Assembly: GCF_004684775.1 (NCBI RefSeq)
Contig: NZ_SRIC01000014.1
Coordinates: 1-63,506 of the forward strand
Origin: Streptomyces sp. MZ04
Lineage (GTDB): Bacteria > Actinomycetota > Actinomycetes > Streptomycetales > Streptomycetaceae
Direction of reading: 5' to 3'
DNA length: 63,506 nucleotides
Position 1 is the stretch's first letter. The number at the start of each line of letters is the position of its first letter. Shown piece by piece: positions 52,128 through 60,797 of this stretch. A model generated the notes under the pieces. That model was given only the letters and a program-made list of their open reading frames with translations. It was not told where the DNA came from and searched no databases. Position numbers and translations under genes: made by a program.

Positions 52128-52799
52128 TCACTCCGGAATTCGCGCGGCCACCAGCTCGCTCCAGTGCACCGTCCGGTCGCACCACCGCTCCAGGAGCACC
52201 CGGTCGTGTCCGACCGCGAGCAGACCCGCGCCGCTCTCGCGCCGGTACTCCTCCACCGCGTGCACCAGCGCCGCCGTCGTCGAGGCGTCCAGCATCGCGG
52301 TCATCTCGTCGCAGATCAGCCAGCGGGGGCGGAGCACCAGCGCGCGGGCCAGGCAGGCGCGCTGCAGCTGGCCGTCGCTCACCTCGTGCGGTCTGCGGCC
52401 CAGAAGGTCGTCGCCGAGGCCGACGGTGGCCGCCAACTCCCGTACGCGCTCCGGTGCTTCGCTCCCCCGGCCGCCTGCGCGCAGCGGCTCTGCGATCAGG
52501 TTCGTGAGGGTCAGCCGGGGGTCGGCGGAGAGCCGCGGCTGCTGAAAGACGACGCCGAAGGCGGTGCGCTGGGTCCGGGGTGCGCGGTGCCGCCAGCCGC
52601 GCGCGGGCTCACCGTCGATGACGACGCGGCCCGCGTCCGGCTTGTGCAGCAGCGCGGCGACGCGGGCCAGCGTCGACTTGCCGCAGCCGCTGGGGCCGAG
52701 CAGGCCGACGGAGGCGCCCGCGTCGACGGTGAGGTCCACGCCGCGTACGACGGGGGCCCGGCGGTCGTATCCGGCGGTGACGGAACGCAGTTCAAGCAC
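52128..52799 (-). CDS. nikE: Nickel/peptide ABC transporter ATP-binding protein
   Basis: The 223-residue ATPase has Walker A GPSGCGKST (about 35-43), a signature SDGQLQRACLARAL in which Asp replaces Gly of SGGQ, and Walker B LICDEMTAML. It is the last gene of the five-gene importer operon and lacks the C-terminal OppF-type extension. GTG start overlaps the 3' end of the preceding ATPase by 8 bp. Powers uptake together with the nikD-like subunit. Confidence 0.82.
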   Translation of the reverse strand: MLELRSVTAGYDRRAPVVRGVDLTVDAGASVGLLGPSGCGKSTLARVAALLHKPDAGRVVIDGEPARGWRHRAPRTQRTAFGVVFQQPRLSADPRLTLTNLIAEPLRAGGRGSEAPERVRELAATVGLGDDLLGRRPHEVSDGQLQRACLARALVLRPRWLICDEMTAMLDASTTAALVHAVEEYRRESGAGLLAVGHDRVLLERWCDRTVHWSELVAARIPE

Positions 52800-53751
52800 G
52801 GGGTGCCTCCAGCAGGGCCGCCGGGTGGGGGTGGTGGCAGGCGACTTGGTCCACCGGCTCGGGAACGGCCCCGCAGGCCTCGTCCGCCGCCGAGCAGCGC
52901 GCCGCGAACGCGCATCCGCCCGGCAGCGCGGACAGCTCGGGCGGCATTCCGGGGATCGGCGTGAACTCCCGCTCCGGCAGGGCGTCGAGCAGGCCGCGCG
53001 CGTACGGGTGGCGGGGTCCCGGGGTGCCGAAGAAGGCGTCGGCGTCGGCGAGTTCGACGATGCGGCTCGCGTACATCACGGCGACGCGGTCGGCGATCCG
53101 CTCGGCGGCGGCGAGATCGTGGGTGATCAGGAGCAGCGCGCGGTCATCGCCGACGTGCCGGCGCAGTTCGTCCACCGTGCGGTCGACGAGGTCGCGGTCG
53201 AGTCCCGTGGTCGGCTCGTCGGCGAGCAGCAGCGGCGCGTCGCCGATGAGCGCGAGCGCGGTGGCGGCGCGCTGGGCGAGCCCGCCGGAGAGCTGATGCG
53301 GGTAGCGGTCCAGATGTCCGGCGGGGAACGCGGCGCGCTCGGCGGCGGATTCGGCGGCCGCCCGCAGCTTCGGCCGGCGCACGCCCGCGAGCTGCCGCAG
53401 GGTCTCCTCCAGCTGGGAGCGCACCGTCCGCACCGGCGTGAGATGCGCGGCCGGGCTCTGCGGTACGAGGCCGACGCGCCGCCCGCGCACCGTGCGGGCC
53501 AGGGTCCGTTCGTCGGCGGTCAGCAGGTCGATGTCGCCCAGGAGTGCGGATCCCGCCGTCTCCGCGTTCTGCGGGAGCAGCCCGAGCAGCGCCGACGCGA
53601 GCACGGACTTGCCGCAGCCGCTCTCGCCGACGAGGGCAAGGCACTCCCCCGCCGCGAGGTCGAAGCGGGCGTCGGTGACGGCGGAGACGAAGCTGCCGCC
53701 GCGCATGCGGAAACGTACGGAAAGGCCCTGCACGGACAGCACGGGAGTCAC
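52792..53751 (-). CDS. nikD: Nickel/peptide ABC transporter ATP-binding protein
   Basis: The 319-residue ATPase has Walker A GESGCGKSV (about 41-49), signature HQLSGGLAQR and Walker B LLLADEPTTGLD, plus the C-terminal oligopeptide-transporter-type Cys region (GCAFAARCSAADEAC ... CHHPHP) as in DppD/OppD, which can hold an iron-sulfur cluster in relatives. GTG start overlapping the TGA of the permease gene (GTGA). Confidence 0.85.
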   Translation of the reverse strand: MTPVLSVQGLSVRFRMRGGSFVSAVTDARFDLAAGECLALVGESGCGKSVLASALLGLLPQNAETAGSALLGDIDLLTADERTLARTVRGRRVGLVPQSPAAHLTPVRTVRSQLEETLRQLAGVRRPKLRAAAESAAERAAFPAGHLDRYPHQLSGGLAQRAATALALIGDAPLLLADEPTTGLDRDLVDRTVDELRRHVGDDRALLLITHDLAAAERIADRVAVMYASRIVELADADAFFGTPGPRHPYARGLLDALPEREFTPIPGMPPELSALPGGCAFAARCSAADEACGAVPEPVDQVACHHPHPAALLEAPRA

Positions 53752-54638
53752 AGCGTCAGCTCCGATCGGCGCCGGGGGTTGATCCGTTCCCGCCAGGCGC
53801 CCGCGAGGCCCGCGATCGCCAGGGTGGGCACGATGATGAACAGGCCGGGGAAGAGCGTCGGCCACCAGTCCCCGGCGAGCAGCGAGCCGCGCGCGCTCTG
53901 CACGAGCGTGCCGAGGCTGGCCTGGTGGGTGGGGAGTCCGAGCCCGAGGAAGGACAGCGCGGACTCGTGCCACACGGCGTGCGGCACCATCAGGACGGCG
54001 GCGAGTCCGGCCTGCGGGAGCACGCCGGGCAGCAGATGGCGCACGGTGACGCGCAGCCGCGACGCACCGCCGGAGAGCGCCGCGTCGACATAGGGGCGGG
54101 AGCGCAGCGAGAGCACCTCGGCGCGCACGATGCGGGCCGTGGACAGCCAGTGGGTGAGCGCCACGGAGACGACCACCGGCCATACGCCGGGCCGGAACAT
54201 CGCCACGATGAAGATGCCGAGCAGCAGGTGCGGCACGGACGAGAAGACGTCCACGAGCCGCATGACGACCCGGTCCACCCAGCCGCCCGACGCGGCGGCG
54301 AGGGCGCCCACGGCCGTGCCGATGACGGTGGCGACGACGGCCGCGACCACGCCCACCAGGAGCGAGACCCGCAGCCCGTACACGCAGCGCACGAGCAGAT
54401 CGCGGCCGACGTCGTCGGTGCCGAAGGGGTGTGCCCAGGACGGCGGTTGAAGCTTGGCCGCGAGGTTCACGGCCTGTTCGTCGAGGTTCACGAGCGGCGG
54501 TACGAGGAGGACGGCGAGGACGACCGCCGCGACGATCACCGCCGAGGAACGCACCCGCCACGCGCGCGTGGAGCGGGTCTTGGAAGTGCCCCCAGGAGAA
54601 GTGCCCCCTGTAGTGGCACGCCAGGTCACGTCAGCCAT
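53748..54638 (-). CDS. nikC: Nickel/peptide ABC transporter permease
   Basis: The 296-residue inner-membrane protein has an N-terminal helix (AVIVAAVVLAVLLVPPLV) and the DppC signature HPFGTDDVGRDLLVRCVYGL, and a conserved EAA-like loop (ALSGGASRLRVTVRHLLPG). It forms the channel with the nikB-like protein. ATG 54638; overlaps the upstream permease gene by 8 bp. Confidence 0.85.
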   Translation of the reverse strand: MADVTWRATTGGTSPGGTSKTRSTRAWRVRSSAVIVAAVVLAVLLVPPLVNLDEQAVNLAAKLQPPSWAHPFGTDDVGRDLLVRCVYGLRVSLLVGVVAAVVATVIGTAVGALAAASGGWVDRVVMRLVDVFSSVPHLLLGIFIVAMFRPGVWPVVVSVALTHWLSTARIVRAEVLSLRSRPYVDAALSGGASRLRVTVRHLLPGVLPQAGLAAVLMVPHAVWHESALSFLGLGLPTHQASLGTLVQSARGSLLAGDWWPTLFPGLFIIVPTLAIAGLAGAWRERINPRRRSELTL

Positions 54639-55632
54639 CGAATCCCACCCTCGGATCGGCGAGGCCGTACAGTAGATCGGCGAGGAGGTTGCCCAGGAGC
54701 ACCGCCGCCGTGGCGAGCACGGTCAGCGCGGCGAGCAGCGGGAAGTCCACGGAGGTGGCGGCCTGCACGGTGGCGGCCGCGATGCCGGGCCAGCTGAAGA
54801 CGGTCTCCACGAGGAGCGCACCGGTGATCAGTTCGGGCACCCGGGAGCCGATCAGGGTGAGCACGGGCAGCATCCCCGAGCGCAGGGCGTGCCCGAGGAG
54901 GACGGTGCGTTCGGCCAGGCCACGCGCGCGTGCACCGCGGACGGGGTCGTCGCCGAGTGCGTCGCCGACGCCTTGACGTACGTACAGGACGAACCAGGGA
55001 AGCTGCGAGATCGCCAGGACGGCGGCGGGCAGCACGAGATGGCTCGTGACCTGTCCGGCCGTCACGGTCGAGCTCGCGGTGTCCGTGAGCCCGCCCGAGG
55101 GCAGCACGCCCAGCTTCAAGGCGAACAGCCAGACGGCGAGGAGGCCGATCCAGAACGGCGGCGCCGCCTCCAGTGTGTACGCGAGCGAGGTCACCGCGCG
55201 GTCGAGCCAGCCGCCGGGGCGGCGCGCGGCCAGGACGCCGAGCGTGGTGCCGGCGAGGATCGCGAGCAGGAACGCGGTGGCGGCGAGCAGCACGGACCAG
55301 CCGATGCGTTCGCCGATGGCGTCGGAGACGGGCTGGCGCAGGGTGCTGGAGTCGCCGAGGTCGCCGGTCAGGGCCGAGGTGAGCCAGTTCCACCAGCGCT
55401 GGACCAGGGGCTGGTCGACGCCGAGGTTGGCGCGCAGCTGGTCGAGGTTCTCCTGGGACGCCGTGAGCCCGGCCGTCCCCGCGTACGCCTTGACCGGGTC
55501 GAAGGGGGACGCGGCGGCGATCGCGAAGACGCCGAAGGTGACGGCGAGCAGGACCGGGACGGCGAACAGAGCCCGCCGTCCCGTCATGCGCGCCATCGGC
55601 CCCCACGGGAGCTTCCGGAGCGCGGACTTCAC
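54631..55632 (-). CDS. nikB: Nickel/peptide ABC transporter permease
   Basis: The 333-residue inner-membrane protein shows the DppB pattern: an N-terminal helix RALFAVPVLLAVTFGVFAI, LGVDQPLVQRWWNWL, several helices and an EAA loop (VRGARARGLAERTVLLGHAL). GTG 55632 overlaps the TGA of the binding-protein gene (GTGA), so the operon is translationally coupled from nikA on. Confidence 0.85.
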   Translation of the reverse strand: MKSALRKLPWGPMARMTGRRALFAVPVLLAVTFGVFAIAAASPFDPVKAYAGTAGLTASQENLDQLRANLGVDQPLVQRWWNWLTSALTGDLGDSSTLRQPVSDAIGERIGWSVLLAATAFLLAILAGTTLGVLAARRPGGWLDRAVTSLAYTLEAAPPFWIGLLAVWLFALKLGVLPSGGLTDTASSTVTAGQVTSHLVLPAAVLAISQLPWFVLYVRQGVGDALGDDPVRGARARGLAERTVLLGHALRSGMLPVLTLIGSRVPELITGALLVETVFSWPGIAAATVQAATSVDFPLLAALTVLATAAVLLGNLLADLLYGLADPRVGFDG

Positions 55633-57224
55633 TGCTTCGGCTGCCAGTCCTCGACGTTCCACCACGGTCCTGACGCGAGGCCGTGGTCGTGCGGCTCGGT
55701 CTGGGTGGTCAGGTCGCCGAAGCGCTTGTCGACGACGTAGAGGTGGTCGATGTGGGTGAGAAAGGTGTAGCCGGGGTTCTTCACCAGTTCGCGCTGGATG
55801 GTGTCGTACGCGGCCTGCCGCTTGGCGTGGTCGCCGCTCTCGCGGGCCTCGTCGAGGGCCTTGTCGACCTTGGGGTTGTCGTAGTGGGCCATGTTGTTGA
55901 AGCCGTCACCGGCGAGGGAGGACTTCAGGAGGGTGTACTGGTCGAAGTCCGGGTCGGCCGGGGAGCCGCCGCCCGCGAGGACCGCGTCCTTGGGCATGCG
56001 GGGCTCGATGACCTCCCAGGTGCCTGCCTGCACCTCGACCTTGATGCCGAGCTTCTTGGCGTCGGACGCGTAGGCGAGCGCGTGGTCCTGGCGGAGCTTG
56101 TCGCCGGAGAGGTACCAGAGCGGGAACTTCGCCTGGACGCCCTCCTTCTCGCGGATCCCGTCCTCGCCGGGCTTCCAGCCCGCCTTGTCGAGGATCTTCT
56201 TGGCCTTGGCGGCGTCGAACTTCCGCTCGGTGCCCTTGGTGAACCAGGGGCTGTCGGTCGGTACGGGCCCGTAGGCCTCCTTGCCCGCGCCGTCCAGGAT
56301 GGAGTCGACCATCGCCTTGCGGTCGACGCCGGTGTCGAGCGCGCGCCGGATGCCGGTGTCGCCCGCGACCTTGTTGCCGGTGGGCAGGGTCACCACGCGG
56401 TAGTCGAAGGTCTTGGCGGCGTACGTCTTCTTGTTGGCGTCGTGTCCGTACTTCTTCGCGAGGTTGGGCGGCAGGATCGCGCCGTCGAGCTCACCGGCGT
56501 CGAGCCGGGTGGCCCGGATGTCGTCGTCCTTGATGATCGCCATGGTGAAGTTCTTGACCTTCGGCGCGCCGCCCCAGTAGCCGGGGTTGGCCTTGAAGGT
56601 GAGCTTCTCGCCCTTGGACCACTTCACCAGCTTGTACGGTCCCGTGCCGACCGGCCGGGTGGTGAACTCGCCCGTGTTCACGTCCTGCTTGCCGGCTATG
56701 TGCTCGGGCGCGATCGGCAGGACGGTGCGCTCGGCGAACGGCGCGTAGGGGTACTTGAGGTGGAAGACGACCGTGTCGTCGCCCTTGGCCTCGACGCTCT
56801 TGACGGCGTCGAGCTCGGTCTTGGCGGCGTTGTTGGTCTTCTTGTCGAGGATCGTCTCGTAGGTGAAGACGACGTCCTTGGACGTGAAGGGCTTCCCGTC
56901 GCTGAACTCGACGCCCTCGCGCAGCTTGTACGTGTAGGTCGTGCCGTCGTCGGCGACCTTGGGCAGCTCGGCGGCGAGCGCGGGCTTGAGCAACATGTCG
57001 GCGTCGTGTGTGAGCAGACCGTCGAAGATCTTGGAGTTGCCGTCCTTGCCGTAGCCGAGGAGCGGGCTGAGGGTCTCCGGCTCGTACGCGATGCCGACGA
57101 CCGCGGAGTCCTTGGCGGCGCCCGCGCTCTCGCCGTCGCCCGGCGCCGAACAGGCCGAGGCGGCGACCGCCAGAGAGGCGGCCGCCGCCACCGCGCCCGT
57201 GCCCCGTATCGATCGGGCCCTCAT
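55629..57224 (-). CDS. nikA: Nickel/peptide ABC transporter substrate-binding lipoprotein
   Basis: The 531-residue lipoprotein (lipobox ASAC near residue 22-25) is of the SBP family 5 type: EPETLSPLLGYGKDGNSKIF, LREGVEFSDGKPFTSKDVVF, GTGPYKLVKWSKGEKLTFKA and NPKVDKALDEARESGDHAKR. Family 5 proteins bind peptides or nickel complexes. Nickel is favoured here because a perfect Nur-like box lies 31 bp before the start. ATG 57224; a GTG three codons earlier is possible. Confidence 0.85.
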   Translation of the reverse strand: MRARSIRGTGAVAAAASLAVAASACSAPGDGESAGAAKDSAVVGIAYEPETLSPLLGYGKDGNSKIFDGLLTHDADMLLKPALAAELPKVADDGTTYTYKLREGVEFSDGKPFTSKDVVFTYETILDKKTNNAAKTELDAVKSVEAKGDDTVVFHLKYPYAPFAERTVLPIAPEHIAGKQDVNTGEFTTRPVGTGPYKLVKWSKGEKLTFKANPGYWGGAPKVKNFTMAIIKDDDIRATRLDAGELDGAILPPNLAKKYGHDANKKTYAAKTFDYRVVTLPTGNKVAGDTGIRRALDTGVDRKAMVDSILDGAGKEAYGPVPTDSPWFTKGTERKFDAAKAKKILDKAGWKPGEDGIREKEGVQAKFPLWYLSGDKLRQDHALAYASDAKKLGIKVEVQAGTWEVIEPRMPKDAVLAGGGSPADPDFDQYTLLKSSLAGDGFNNMAHYDNPKVDKALDEARESGDHAKRQAAYDTIQRELVKNPGYTFLTHIDHLYVVDKRFGDLTTQTEPHDHGLASGPWWNVEDWQPKQ

Positions 57225-57254
57225 GCTCCACACCCCTACTGAAGATCAACAGTT

Positions 57255-57273
57255 ATTGCGAATGATTCGCAAT
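57255..57273 (-). promoter_or_regulatory. Nur-type (Fur-family) operator of the nik-like operon
   Basis: ATTGCGAAT-G-ATTCGCAAT is a perfect 19-bp inverted repeat. The inner 17 bases fit the Nur box architecture TTGC-NN-N5-NN-GCAA known from sodF and nik promoters of S. coelicolor. Repression by nickel-loaded Nur would couple uptake to nickel supply. A Zur or other Fur-family protein is the alternative. Confidence 0.75.
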
Positions 57274-57315
57274 TATGCCTCACGTGATCGACACGTCGTC
57301 ATGGAGAGGTAAAAC

Positions 57316-57348
57316 AGGCAGCCCGCACGCGGTACGTGCGGGCTGCCT
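57316..57348 (-). terminator. Terminator of the acyl-CoA dehydrogenase operon
   Basis: AGGCAGCCCGCAC and GTGCGGGCTGCCT form a perfect 13-bp stem with a 7-base loop. On the minus strand it is followed by GTTTTACC, and it lies 30 bases after the stop at 57378. It separates this operon from the nik promoter. Confidence 0.88.
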
Positions 57349-57377
57349 CGAACACTGCTGTGGGGTATGTACGTCGG

Positions 57378-58469
57378 TCAGGGCGCCTGGAGGTCGAGCA
57401 TCTGTGCCAGTTCCTCGCGATGCCGGCCCGCCGTGCCGAAGGCGATCGAGTCGGCCTTGGCCCGCTTCAGATAGAGGTGCAGCGGGTGCTCCCACGTCAT
57501 GCCGATGCCGCCATGCAACTGGAGCGCCTCCTCGGCGGCGTGGACCGCGACGGGAGCGGCATAGGCCTGGGCGAGGGCCGAGGCCAGGTTGGGCTCGTCG
57601 CTGCCGGTGGCGAGGGCGTCGGCGGCGTGCCGGGCGGCGGCACGGGTGTTGACGACCTCCAGCCACACCTGGGCGAGCCGGTGCTTCAGCGCCTGGAACG
57701 AGCCGACGGGCCGGTTGAACTGGTGCCGTTCCTTCGTATGGCGCACGGTCTCGGTCAAGCACCATTCGGCGAGGCCCAGTTGCTCGGAGGCGAGCAGCCC
57801 GGCTCCAGCCCGCAGGCCCATGCGTACCGCCAGGTCGGTGTCCGAGGTGAGGGCACGCGCGCGTGCCGCGTCGAACGTCACCGTGGCGAGCGGACGGGTG
57901 GGGTCGAGGGAGGTCTGCGCGGTGACGGTCACGCCGTCCTGAGCGACGTCGACCGCGAAGAGGCCTGCGGCCGTCGGCACGAGCAGCACGTCGGCGGCGG
58001 CCGCGTCGGCGACCCCGGTGACGCGGCCGTGCAGGGCGCCGCCCTCTTCGCGGACGTCCGCGAACCGCCGGCCGGGGGCCGCGGACAGCGGCACGGCGAG
58101 CACGCCGACCGTGCGTCCCGACGCCAGTGCCGTGAGCAGCTCGGCCGCCGCTTCCCCGTCGCAGACGAGGAGCGCCTCGGTCGCGACGACGGCGCTGGTG
58201 AGGAAGGGCACGGGCGCCACCACGCGGCCCAACTCCTCGAGGACCACGGCCGCTTCGCGGTGCGTGGCACCCTGGCCGCCCAGCTCCTCGGGCACGAGCA
58301 GCCCCGCGAGGCCCATGCCGTCGGTGAGCGACTTCCACAGTTCACGGTCGTGCGGCTCGTCGGTCTCGCAGCGGGCCAGGACGGTGGCCGCGTCGCAGTG
58401 GTCCGCGAGCAGGCCGCGTACGGCCGAGCGCAGCGCCTCTTCCTCTTCGGAGTAGAGCAGATCAGTCAT
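57378..58469 (-). CDS. Acyl-CoA dehydrogenase (FadE-like), third gene
   Basis: The 363-residue protein has the acyl-CoA dehydrogenase pattern: LLVPEELGGQGATHREAAVV, RHTKERHQFNRPVGSFQALK (FAD-binding region) and ALQLHGGIGMTWEHPLHLYL near the C terminus. It belongs to the divergent actinobacterial type that forms heteromeric pairs in steroid and branched-chain side-chain degradation, so it probably works with the neighbouring dehydrogenase. Overlaps that gene by 4 bp. Confidence 0.88.
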   Translation of the reverse strand: MTDLLYSEEEEALRSAVRGLLADHCDAATVLARCETDEPHDRELWKSLTDGMGLAGLLVPEELGGQGATHREAAVVLEELGRVVAPVPFLTSAVVATEALLVCDGEAAAELLTALASGRTVGVLAVPLSAAPGRRFADVREEGGALHGRVTGVADAAAADVLLVPTAAGLFAVDVAQDGVTVTAQTSLDPTRPLATVTFDAARARALTSDTDLAVRMGLRAGAGLLASEQLGLAEWCLTETVRHTKERHQFNRPVGSFQALKHRLAQVWLEVVNTRAAARHAADALATGSDEPNLASALAQAYAAPVAVHAAEEALQLHGGIGMTWEHPLHLYLKRAKADSIAFGTAGRHREELAQMLDLQAP

Positions 58470-59683
58470 CGCGCGAGGTCCTTCCAGGCGACGTCCTTGT
58501 CGGTGCGCGGTTCGGACGGCAGACCGAGGACGCGCTCGGCGACGATGTTGAGCAGCACCTCGTTGGTCCCGCCCTCGATGCTGTTGCCCTTGGCGCGCAA
58601 ATAGCGGTAGCCCGCGTCACGTCCCGCGAAGTCGACCTTCTCGGGCCGCCGCATCGTCCAGTCCTCGTACAACAGCCCTTCCTCGCCCAGGAGTTCCACC
58701 TCCAGGCCGCTGATCTCCTGGTTGAGGCGGGCGAACCCGAGCTTCATCCCGGAACCCTCGGGGCCCGGCTGCCCCACGACGAGCTGCTGCCGCAGCCGCT
58801 CACCGGTGAGCCGGGCGACCTCCGCCTCCACCCACAGCTTGAGGAGGCGCTGGTGCAGGTCGTGCGTGCGCAGCTCGGGGCGCTCGCGCCAGGTCGCGGC
58901 GACGGGGCCGATCAGGCCGCCCTCGCGCGGGATGCGCGCGCCGCCGATGGACACGCGCTCGTTCATCAGGGTGGTCTGCGCGACCTTCCATCCGTCGCCG
59001 ACCTCCCCCAGGCGGTGCGCGTCGGGGATGCGTACGCCGGTGAGGAAGACCTCGTTGAACTCGGCCTCGCCGGTGATCTGGCGCAGCGGCCGCACCTCGA
59101 CGCCCGGGTCGGTCATGTCGCAGACGAAGTACGTGATGCCGCGGTGCTTGGGCACGTCCGGGTCGGTGCGGGCGATGAGGATGGCCCAGCGGGCTGCGTG
59201 CGCGCCGGACGTCCACACCTTCTGCCCGTCGACCACCCAGGTTCCCCCACTCTCGGCTTCGCTCGAGCGGGAGGTGCCCCCCTCGTCACGGACGGCGCGA
59301 GTGCCGAGCGCGGCGAGGTCGGATCCGGCGCCGGGCTCGCTGAAGAGCTGGCACCACACCTCGTCGCCGATCCACAGCGGCCGCAGGAAACGCCGCTTCT
59401 GCTCGTCGGTACCGAAGCGCAGGATGGTGGGGGCCGCCATACCGAGCCCGATGCCGATGCGGCGCGGGTCGTTGTCGGGCGCGCCGGCGTCCTCCAACTC
59501 GGCGTCCACGACGGCCTGCAGGGACCTGGCCGCGCCGAGGCCGCCGAGCCCCTCCGGGTAGTGCACCCAGGCGAGTCCGGCGTCGAAGCGGGCCCTGAGG
59601 AAGTCGACGCGGCCGGTCGACGCGGGCGGGTGGGCGGCGAGCAACTCCTGGGTGCGGCGGCGCAGTTCGGCGGCGTCGGTCAT
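58466..59683 (-). CDS. Acyl-CoA dehydrogenase (FadE-like) with REP-like insertion
   Basis: The 405-residue protein has RFGTDEQKRRFLRPLWIGDE, CQLFSEPGAGSDLAALGTRA, KVWTSGAHAARWAILIARTD and a C-terminal KGNSIEGGTNEVLLNIVAER, all typical acyl-CoA dehydrogenase segments. Between RDEGG and WVVDGQKVW it carries about 14 extra residues (SRSSEAESGGT) encoded by a palindromic small repeat (59241-59285), inserted in frame at a surface loop. It is likely to be tolerated. Overlaps the quinone oxidoreductase gene by 4 bp. Confidence 0.88.
   Translation of the reverse strand: MTDAAELRRRTQELLAAHPPASTGRVDFLRARFDAGLAWVHYPEGLGGLGAARSLQAVVDAELEDAGAPDNDPRRIGIGLGMAAPTILRFGTDEQKRRFLRPLWIGDEVWCQLFSEPGAGSDLAALGTRAVRDEGGTSRSSEAESGGTWVVDGQKVWTSGAHAARWAILIARTDPDVPKHRGITYFVCDMTDPGVEVRPLRQITGEAEFNEVFLTGVRIPDAHRLGEVGDGWKVAQTTLMNERVSIGGARIPREGGLIGPVAATWRERPELRTHDLHQRLLKLWVEAEVARLTGERLRQQLVVGQPGPEGSGMKLGFARLNQEISGLEVELLGEEGLLYEDWTMRRPEKVDFAGRDAGYRYLRAKGNSIEGGTNEVLLNIVAERVLGLPSEPRTDKDVAWKDLAR
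59241..59285. repeat. Streptomyces-type small palindromic repeat inside a coding region
   Basis: The segment CCCCCACTCTCGGCTTCG followed by CTCGAGCGGGAGGTGCCCCC, with the inner palindrome CGCTCGAGCG, corresponds to a small element I remember as scattered in intergenic regions of many Streptomyces genomes. Here it is inside a gene and keeps the frame. Confidence 0.7.
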
Positions 59684-60648
59684 GCGGCGCCCCCCTCGGG
59701 GACCACGACGACGCGGCCCGTGGTGACGCCGTCGGCGACGCGCTGGACGGCGGCGGCGGCCTCGCCGAGCGGCACCCGCTCGCTGATGAGGGGCTTGATG
59801 GCGCCCTTGGCCGCGAGCTGGGTGAGCTCCTCGTGGCAACGGAGGATCGCCTGCGGGTCCTTGGTGTTGTAGAGGCCCCAGTGCAGGCCGAGGACCGAGT
59901 AGTTCTTCACCAGGGCGTGGTTGAGCGCGGGCGTCGGGATGACGCCGCTCGCGAAGCCGACGACGATGATCCGCCCCTCGAAGGCGACACACTTCGCCGA
60001 CTGCGCGTACGCGTCACCGCCGACCGGGTCGTAGACGACGTCGGCACCACGGCCGCCGGTGGCCTCCTTGACGGCACCGATGACGTTCTCCGTACGCCGG
60101 TCGATCACGACGTCGCAGCCGAGCTCCCGCGCGACCTCGGCCTTCGCCGCGCCGCCGACCACGCCGATGACCTTGGCGCCCGCCGCCTTGCCGAGCTGGA
60201 TCGCCGCGCTGCCGACGCCGCCGGCGGCCGCGTGCACCAGGAGCGTCTCGCCCTCCTGGAGGTGGGCGCGGCGGTGCAGGCCGAACCAGCCGGTCTGGTA
60301 GCCGATGTGCAGGGCGGCGGCCTCCGCGTCGTCGAGCCCGTCGGGCGCGGGCAGCACGGCCGCCGCGTCGGCGAGCGCGTACTCGGCGAAACCGCCGTAC
60401 GGCAGTGCCGTGTTGGCGATCACGCGGCGCCCGTCCTCGGTCTCGCCGCAGATCTCCGCGCCGGGCGTGAACGGCAGCGGGGGCCTGACCTGGTACTGCC
60501 CCCGGCAGAGCAGGGCGTCGGGAAAGTTGATGTTGGCGGCGCGGACCTTCAGGAGCAGCTGTCCGTCGCCCGGCACCGGGCGCTCCACGTCTTCGAGACG
60601 CATCACCGCGCTCGGCTCGCCGTTCTGGTGCACTTGCCATGCCTGCAT
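59680..60648 (-). CDS. NADPH:quinone oxidoreductase family (zinc-free MDR) protein
   Basis: The 322-residue protein has the MDR fold: PFTPGAEICGETEDGRRV, and the nucleotide-binding stretch ETLLVHAAAGGVGSAAIQLG (AAGGVGS, about 145-151). Catalytic zinc ligands are missing, as in quinone oxidoreductases or crotonyl-CoA-type enzymes. First gene of the operon with two acyl-CoA dehydrogenases. ATG 60648. Confidence 0.9.
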   Translation of the reverse strand: MQAWQVHQNGEPSAVMRLEDVERPVPGDGQLLLKVRAANINFPDALLCRGQYQVRPPLPFTPGAEICGETEDGRRVIANTALPYGGFAEYALADAAAVLPAPDGLDDAEAAALHIGYQTGWFGLHRRAHLQEGETLLVHAAAGGVGSAAIQLGKAAGAKVIGVVGGAAKAEVARELGCDVVIDRRTENVIGAVKEATGGRGADVVYDPVGGDAYAQSAKCVAFEGRIIVVGFASGVIPTPALNHALVKNYSVLGLHWGLYNTKDPQAILRCHEELTQLAAKGAIKPLISERVPLGEAAAAVQRVADGVTTGRVVVVPEGGAA

Positions 60649-60737
60649 GCGGGGCCTCCACGGGGGCTTTCCTGGACCGGGCTCGATCGCATACTAAGCG
60701 GTCGCTTGAAGTGGGGGGAAGGTCCCGTCAGGGCGTC

Positions 60738-60797
60738 CTCACTCTTGCTTGGACTGTCGCAGTTCCTGCCTGGGGCTGTCGCTATTTCTGCTTGGAC
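60738..60797 (-). repeat. Imperfect tandem repeat around the stop of the XRE-cupin gene
   Basis: On the minus strand CAGTCCAAGCAGAAATAG, CGACAGCCCCAGGCAGGAAC and TGCGACAGTCCAAGCAAGAG are related units of roughly 21-31 bp. The first one contains the stop codon TAG (60784-60782), and the last ends in a further TGA. Confidence 0.65.
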
